A stretch of 64,000 bases of DNA from Phanerodontia chrysosporium (Eukaryota > Basidiomycota > Agaricomycetes > Polyporales > Phanerochaetaceae): the NCBI GenBank assembly GCA_001910725.1, contig MJGA01000012.1, positions 372,001 through 436,000 on the forward strand, read 5' to 3'. Shown in pieces: positions 57,919 to 64,000 of the stretch; position 1 is the first letter of the stretch; the number at the start of each line of letters is the position of its first letter. A program made the position numbers and the translations under genes. The notes beneath the pieces are model-generated. The model worked only from the letters and a program-made list of their open reading frames with translations. It had not been told where the DNA came from and did not search any database.

Positions 57919-58521
57919 TCAAGACTCCTGCTTGACTTCCCGCTCCTCGAGATTCGCCTCTTGCTCTTCGATCTTGATTTCGTAGTCTTCTGCCTTCACG
58001 TCTTGTTTGACCGTGGTCTCGGGGAAGGCATCCACGGATACCGTCCTCGTCTGGTCCTCGTCAAACGGCAGGTACTCGCGCTCCTTGAGCTGCCCATCCG
58101 CGCCATACGTCGAAATGTGCTGTCTCCGCGTCACAGGATCGTAGTAGAAGCCCTTGCCGTTCGAGCCCCTGTAGTAGTACGAGCCTTCGCTGCGCCTCTC
58201 GTGAGCACATCCATTAGAGTATCCAAAGCGAGACGACGTACACGTTGTAGTAACGGTACGTCTGGTGCCACATGCCGTCTTCCGTGAGGTACTGGAACTT
58301 GCAAAAGTGGTTGCCCTGCATGGCGCGTCCCTCGGTCAGTGGGCAGCGTGCAAATAGAAAGACCTTGGACTCACCCTGCTATTCACACCGCACGGCAGCT
58401 GCCGCCAGCCGAACGTGAAGCCCGCGGTGAATGCTGCGTCCTCCTCTGGCGTTGCGGGGCACTTGTTGGTATGCACGCGTGGCGCCCACCCTGGGCAAAT
58501 TGGGTCGGGGTTGAATATCAT
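57919..58521 (-). CDS. Small GNHFC-family protein with extended N- and C-termini
   Basis: Exons 58521-58375, 58315-58244 and 58197-57919 are in phase and give 165 aa. Exon 1 codes MIFNPDPICPGWAPRVHTNKC...GFTFGWRQLPCGVNSR. Exon 2 is GNHFCKFQYLTEDGMWHQ followed by TYRYYN. Exon 3 has GSYYYRGSNGKGFYYDP, then an acidic Glu/Lys-rich tail (EDYEIKIEEQEANLEEREV). The GNHxC start with repeated Tyr/Gly/Asn motifs is shared with the gene at 63782 and is a small-protein family I have seen only in basidiomycetes. Function unknown. The acidic tail and N-terminal extension are unlike the short form. Confidence 0.72.
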
Positions 58522-58935
58522 CGTCAATAGGAGAAGTTGTCTGAGTCTCTCGAGTCTGGGCTCTATGTGGACGAAAATTGGCGATCGAGAGCATATATGT
58601 TGCCCGCGTCAGGGGTGAACCCTTTTCCGCCGATCTTGCTGGCACACTGAGGTGTGGCGGTGTCGCACCAGGCCAGAAAAGGCCAGAAAAGAGACGTCAG
58701 ATGGTCTGCCCGTCGTGAGGAAGGCATGGGATTCGGCTGATGACGTCACGGCACACCGCTGTAGCAGATCGCGTTGCAGGTTATCGTGGCAACGGGGCCG
58801 GACCTCTCGCATAACAGAAAGTGACTCTCCTGAAGAATATACCATTCAGCAATCTGAAATAGAGAGCACAGTGAGACTCACTAGAATGTACAGGAAACAG
58901 GCTAGATTACAAGATTTTTATATGACTATACAGCC

Positions 58936-59727
58936 TCATGAGAGCAGCATTTCGGGGGATGTTGTGACGCCAGGCGGTGGAGAGTTTGTAGGGGCCTTGA
59001 CCTTGACCTTCTGCGACTGGGCGGCGGCTGGCCGAGGTTGCCCGCTTGCGCTAGGCTGGTTGGTTCCGGACCCGCTCGCGACGGGCTGGTTTTTGGCGGC
59101 AGCGGCCTTTGCAGTCTTCGCATTCCTTGCTGAGACATCAGCTTTGTGTTTCTTCTGCAGCTCCTCGGCTTTGGCGGGATTCTTCTCGATGTATGCCTTC
59201 TGCGCCGCGGCGGACACGGTGACAGACGTGTACCACATCAACTACGGGGACAACAAGCGTATTAGCCGCAAGACTCCGGATCGACGCGATATACGCACTG
59301 ACTTCCGTCCAGGGTTGATCTTGTCTTGTCCTGCCCTGGTGAGTTGGCGAGATGTCGCCCTATAAGATGACGCAAGGTTATATTCTGGCAAACTACATAA
59401 ACTTGTTTTGGACACACTTTCGCCATGTTCTCTCCAAACTTGCTGAAAGCCTTGCGCATGTCAGGGACCATGTGGAACTAGATGATTTCTTCGGTGGCGG
59501 AGCCCTTGCTTGTGTCTGCGCCTGCCAGATACTCCAGGAGAAGGTTCTCCGCCTGCAAGACATAGATTTAGTATGGGTATATGCGGGACGAGATGGGCGT
59601 CGCCTACCGGCTCCCGCGAGTCGCCTGCGCGTTGAGAGACGGCAGCAAAGCCCCGGCGGTCAATGCCAAAGACGTCGTAGGAGCCGTTGTAGCCGTAGAA
59701 CGGATCACTGTACGGGCTCAATAACAT
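58936..59727 (-). CDS. Possible gene or remnant of unknown function
   Basis: Coding-like minus-strand pieces are present but cannot be joined with confidence. A 59727-based frame begins MLLSPYSDPFYGYNGSYDVFG. A piece after a cttgcag acceptor (about 59547) reads AENLLLEYLAGADTSKGSATEEII, then TAG, then in the same frame FHMVPDMRKAFSKFGENMAK. A 58936-59238 frame reads MWYTSVTVSAAAQKAYIEKNPAKAEELQKKHKADVSARNAK with an Ala/Pro/Gln-rich end. Splice signals exist between them, but phases do not close. It may be a gene with sequence errors or a relic. Confidence 0.3.
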
Positions 59728-60071
59728 GGCGAACGTTAATACGCGTGAAATTTGGTTTCTGATGTCGTTGGGACCAGTTAGGATGACGGAGATGCCCGGG
59801 GGTCGTCGACCGACGCGACGCGCTCATAGAGGAGTGTTCCCACGCCAGTGTGCGAAATACCTTCCGGGTTGGGACACGCGAAGGCGCGCGTGCTGGGGGT
59901 GATATGATATCGGTCCCGCTACCTTTGGTCGGCAGCTCTGGCGATTTTCTCGGTTATGCACTATACCAACATTGTCCTTGAGGACATTATTTTCTCGTAT
60001 CGTATGCACAACATCGATGACAATGCAACAAAGGTTGGCCCGAGTGGCTAGTGCACTGCCTACATAAACTC

Positions 60072-60694
60072 ATGGGTACTCTGTTCACTGCCGACCCATC
60101 CACTCTGCCCAACATGCCACTCACCAAAGAAGAGGTCAAATGCGCAATCCAAGCCACTCCCATCCCCGACACTGAGCAGCTCCTTACGTTTGTCGATCAG
60201 TATGCTTTCGCACAAGACCTCGTTGACGTGCAGGTGCTGCTGAACGTCATCAACAAAGTGCGAGCTTTGCCTGGCTTCCGCAAGATGAGACTCACCCAGA
60301 AACACTGTGTATGCTGTCACGCCACCTATAACGATGAAGAGAACACACTGCGGGCTGCATGATTCCCCATGTCTTCTCCTCGGACGGCAGGTGGACGAGA
60401 GATGTGAACAACGGAGAGAAGGTGTACGTATACGATGCGGAGTGCTGCAAGGGACTAGCGCTCGAAGACAAGGGTGTGGACCAGGTCTTCCTCGGCCTAT
60501 CCCAGCTCGGGTTGTGCTTCGAGGGGCGACATACAGACCGTGTAAAGGACATCGCGGCCCACTACAACGGTATGAACCTTCTGCCCTGCGCATGGGATGG
60601 CACGGGATCTTGCACCAGGAGGCGTATACACCCAGTAGAGATCCTCTTCGACTACCGAGGTGCGCACCATTTTTGCGGGGCATGTCCGTGCTAA
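60072..60694 (+). CDS. Cys-rich small protein, second family member
   Basis: This is homologous along its whole length to the gene split by retrotransposons at 2215-15531. From ATG 60072 it has an N-terminal helical part (IPDTEQLLTFVDQYAFAQDL), KHCVCCHATYNDEENT, then in the next frame CMIPHVFSS, VYVYDAECCKGLALE, LCFEGRHTDRVKDIA and LLPCAWDGTGSC. The frame changes at 60352-60354 (ggg). One lost base there restores both length and alignment to the first copy, so the gene is probably intact. About 207 aa if read to the stop at 60692-60694. Alternatively an intron with a gctaac branch (60660 to about 60732) would end it shortly after FDYRG. Function unknown; metal binding is a guess from the Cys/His pattern. 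Confidence 0.72.
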
Positions 60695-60732
60695 CCACCT
60701 GGCGCTGTTGTTATTGACAACATGACTTGCAG

Positions 60733-61346
60733 GCTGACCAGCAGAGAAGAGCGGGTCTGCCTCCCGTTAGATGGGTATTCGAGGTCAAATCTGCTGTCGA
60801 TAGGGCCCTGAACCTAGAGTTCAGCTACTTTGTTCACGAGCGATGTCGACGAAGAGATCGTACCTATGTAATTGCGGTGCAGATGGACATCTTAACACAC
60901 GCGCAAAATAGAGCATGAGCACGTTCCTGGTGTACTGCCAGGGTGTCCTATGTTGAGTGTTAACTGTTGAGCTCGGCGATTCATGTGGAAGACTACGCAC
61001 CGGACAGACGTTGGCTGATGGCAGGAGAGGCACGTCATGCGCGCTCGTCCGCGGCAAGACGGTGGCGAAGGCGCATCAAAGGCGCATCAAATGAACAAGG
61101 CACCCTGTGATGCGCCGAGGAAAGTTGAGTCTTCTAGCCCGCCTTGCCAACTGCCGAGGGTGCTGAACAGCCTCTCTCCCACGTTCCTTCCCGCAGTCTC
61201 GCCTCGGACTGATACTCACCTCGGACAGGCTCCTCTATCCCTTTCCTCCACAATCCTTCTTCGCGCCACCTGCTGAGGCACCAGCCGAGTCCTCGATCTG
61301 TGTCTGAGTCGCGGAAAATCGCTTTTGAACTGCCCCTGGTTGCCAG
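60733..61346. other. Intergenic region
   Basis: Nothing supportable: short frames without motifs. The promoter of the membrane protein at 61347 should lie at its right end. Confidence 0.4.
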
Positions 61347-63263
61347 ATGCCAGTGTACAACATCACTAGTGCGCTGCCAAGCCTCCCGTTGCCTCCGAAG
61401 ATGCTGACCATGTTCCATTGCGGACTCCAGTTGACGACTCGAGTCCCCTCGTCCAGTATGACCAGTGGTGGAGTGATTCATCCCACGCAGACCCCTTGTG
61501 GGACAAATACACCAATGGTACATTCCATGCGACTCAACAGTATGTGAGTGAGAGGACAATACGTCGATCCTCGCCCTCTACGCTTTCTGTGCGGCGTCGT
61601 TCATCGCTTCTTCTAGGGCGCTACCGCCACGGTGACCTTCAATGGATCAGCCGTGTACGTCTTCGGGGCGAAACGTCCAAACCATGTGCGTAGACGTCCT
61701 TCTCGTCGTCGTCTCCTTGCAATGCCCTGAACTGGCGTCTAATCCCTAGGACGTCTATGCTGTGACGCTCGACGGCACGACAATCACTGCGAACGGCTTT
61801 CCTGGGTCTTCGTCCGCGGACCTCTTCAACCAGACGTTTGTTCAGCCAGACTGGCCTCGACGGGTCGAAGCAGCATCAGCTCGCACTGCAGAACAAATTC
61901 AGCACATCGACGCCGTCGTATGTGGATCTTGACTACATCATCATTACTACCGGCGATGGCGATGAGACGTCAGTTAATCGTCTTTGGTTCAAATTGTTGG
62001 CGCAGCACTGACACTCTGGGCATCAGCACGCGGTCAACAGATACCATCTGGGATGATGACCATGCGACGTACTCGATTGGTTGGCAGACATCGCCAAACG
62101 GCTCGAAGGCAACTACTACAACAAGACTATGCAGTGCGTCACTAGTATGTCCCCATTGAGAATATTGTGCTCATCTCGCTTGGCCTACAGCCGCACAAAC
62201 CTAGTGAATGCCTCCGCAACAGTTACTTTCACAGGGAACGCCATATCTGTCTATGGTGTCACTTCGCAAAACCACGGGTTCTTCTCCGTGTCGCTCGACG
62301 GCGCTGACCCCTTGGTACTGAATGGCACTATACCCTCGGACAACGATATCCGTTACCAAAATCTGCTGGTATGACCAATAACTAAACGCGCTATAAGCCT
62401 CTCACTGAGCGACATGCAGTATTGGGCTGGCGGCCTGACTGGTGGCCAGGAGCACAACGTCGTCATCACAAATGTCGACGGCACATGGCTAGACTTGGAC
62501 AAGTTCGTCGTATCTAACTGGCCACAGTCAAAGGCAAGCGGGTCGGCGTCGGGCATGTCGCCCGCACCCACACCAGGGCCTGGTGAAGACAATGGCGGCA
62601 GCAACGGCGGCGGGTACGTTACTCCTCAAGGCCAGCATGCTTGTCGCACACTGACGCCCGCTCAGCACTACGACGCATCACACCTCCACGGGGGCCATCG
62701 TCGGCGGGGTCGTCGCGGGGGTCGTAGTGGCCGCGCTGGTCGCGCTCGGCCTCTTCCTCTTCTACCGGCGGCGCACGCGACGCGGGCTCGACCGCATCCA
62801 GCACGCACGGCCGGGCGAGACCAGCAAGGACGTCGACATGCTCTCGGACGGCGACGAGCCCTTCACCGTCGTCGAGCCGTTCACGGGCGGCGCGCCGCAC
62901 GAGCGCACGCCGCTCAGCCCCGCGGCGCTTGCGGCGGGCCCGCACGCTGCGTCGAGCTTCGGCGCGTCGACGACGCAGCTGTACGCGCCGTCCGAGACTG
63001 CGGTGCCGTCCGAGGGCGGCGAGTCGTCGAAGTGCGTGGTTCTGCCTGATGGTCCCTTCGTATGCGTGCACGAAGCTGATTGTGGTCTCTGCAGGTACAT
63101 CGTTCCGAACTCACCGCCTGCTGCGAACGAGAACCCGCACCAGGACTTCCCGCCGCCGGCGTATGAGCAGGCCACGGCCGCGGGTTCGTCGCGCGGCCCA
63201 CTGCCCCTGCCTCCAGTACCGCCTGTCCAGCTGGAGCCCCAGGCGCCTTCCCGCAAGTCATGA
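61347..63263 (+). CDS. Single-pass membrane protein with two related beta-rich ectodomains
   Basis: The architecture is common in Agaricomycetes but has no known function. Exons inferred: 61347-61368, 61431-61543, 61617-61685, 61750-61968, 62027 to about 62148, 62191-62368, 62420-62613, 62665-63031 and 63095-63263. Domain 1 runs from YNITIDDSSPLVQYDQWW to GATATVTFNGSAVYVFGAKRPNH, VYAVTLDGTTI and YVDLDYIIITTGDGDE. Domain 2 repeats this plan: TIWDDDHATYSIGW, NASATVTFTGNAISVYGV, FFSVSLDGADPL and WLDLDKFVVSNW. A Ser/Gly/Pro stalk, one membrane span (GAIVGGVVAGVVVAALVALG), a stop-transfer RRRTRR and a Pro-rich cytoplasmic tail follow. There is no signal peptide, only a short N-terminus. A T insertion near 61845 and a base loss near 62100 are inferred. 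Confidence 0.75.
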
Positions 63264-63781
63264 CCTCTGCACCACTCTCTATCGTCGCTCGCTTTCGCAC
63301 TTCTTGCCTGTTATTATAGTACCTATATGGACTTCACGTTGGACTTCTGAGTTACACTTCTGTAGATCACTGCAGTGCTTAGCCTAAACTCGACGTTCGA
63401 GATTCTGCAGTATCTTGCAGGGCGTCCCGATAACAGGCCCGCCGGCTTCCATGAAGTGGAGGGCAACTCGAAGTGATCCCGATCCACCCCGCCATCAACG
63501 CCAGCGTCTTTGTGGCAACATCACCTGCTCAAAGCGGTACTCGGACCCTCGACACTCTGCCTGTACTGTGCTCCTTTGACACGCAAGGTAGGGTACAGCA
63601 GCTCAGAGCACGCACAGCATACAGCGGCGTGCCACGGGAGCCCGTCTCTGACGCGACGCGTTTGTTTCGGCGTATTTGGTCGCCCACGGAAGCTTATAAG
63701 CTGCGTAATGCAGCGACTTCTTTGTTTCCAACCACCACCACCACTCTCTAACCCATCTTGCACCCAGTGAAAGCTCTCATC
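63264..63781. promoter_or_regulatory. Intergenic region with promoter of the 63782 gene
   Basis: A TATA-like cttataag lies near 63692-63699, about 85 bp before the next ATG. I see no gene. Confidence 0.35.
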
Positions 63782-64000
63782 ATGCCCAAGGACAACTACG
63801 GTTGGGGAAACGGAGGCTACTCCACGACCAGCAGCGGGCAGAACAGCCAGGTGTGTACCTTGCTGCCTGCCTCTCCCCCAGCCCACGCTGACCCCTATGG
63901 TTTAGGGAAACCACTACTGCCACCGCGACGGTGATAACGGCTCCAGTGGCTACCATTACTCGAACTCGTGAGTATCGTGTCGTCTTTGTGTTCCTGGTCT
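63782..64000 (+). CDS. GNHYC-family small protein, 5' part only
   Basis: ATG 63782 begins MPKDNYGWGNGGYSTTSSGQ and reaches a donor gtgtgt at about 63851. After an intron ending in tttag (63905) the frame continues GNHYCHRDGDNGSSGYHYSNS to a donor gtgagt at 63969. The gene runs off the window. GNHYC followed by Tyr/Ser/Asn/Gly repeats marks a small basidiomycete family, of which the gene at 57919-58521 is a divergent member. Function unknown. Confidence 0.72.

Noticed and set aside
1..64000. Secondary-metabolite cluster, CRISPR array or integrated phage
   Set aside because: No synthase, P450 or tailoring set, no spaced direct repeats, and eukaryotic gene structure throughout.

Overview
This window is a piece of a filamentous basidiomycete nuclear genome, most likely an agaricomycete close to the polypores. 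Genes are split by many short introns (about 44-100 nt) with GTRNGY donors and CTRAY-like branch sites. Coding DNA is GC-rich. The protein families are typical of Agaricomycetes. No rRNA, tRNA or CRISPR array could be supported.

Layout.
- 3-1364: the 3' end of a Ser/Pro/Ala/Lys-rich gene.
- 2215-15531: a small Cys-rich gene split by a Ty1/Copia element (2677-15391, 403-bp LTRs, TSD ggtac). A chromodomain Ty3/Gypsy element (6894-14596, 695-bp LTRs, TSD gcggg) is nested inside the Copia ORF.
- 16.5-26.6 kb: neutral trehalase, then ATG15 lipase and a PMC1-type Ca2+-ATPase on the minus strand.
- 26.6-32.8 kb: no convincing gene.
- 32.8-47.9 kb: a dense housekeeping block with PEX11-like, CTF8, an alpha/beta hydrolase, MIC60, ATG22-like, a GPI-type cupredoxin, ARP10 and a PX-PB1 protein.
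- 47.9-51.2 kb: gene-poor.
- 51.2-64 kb: lineage-specific genes. These are a membrane/coiled-coil protein, a tandem pair of kinase-like genes (one decayed), an unknown protein, two members of a GNH(F/Y)C small-protein family, a second copy of the Cys-rich family, and a single-pass membrane protein with two related ectodomains.

Two themes stand out. First, the nested retrotransposons are young: the LTR pairs look identical, both target-site duplications are perfect, and the Copia ORF is uninterrupted when the Gypsy element is removed on paper. The Gypsy copy has a self-priming signal, an AUG-free leader of about 1.46 kb that nevertheless carries a long open frame, and a possible -1 frameshift site. 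Second, many conserved genes carry single-base indels (nearly all one-base losses, often at G/C runs). Exon phase arithmetic exposes them, and one falls inside the invariant DKTGTLT motif of the Ca2+-ATPase. The simplest reading is homopolymer error in a long-read assembly, so apparent frameshifts here should not be read as pseudogenes without checking.

All exon boundaries are hand-derived from splice motifs, phase and family similarity recalled from knowledge. No database search was run.
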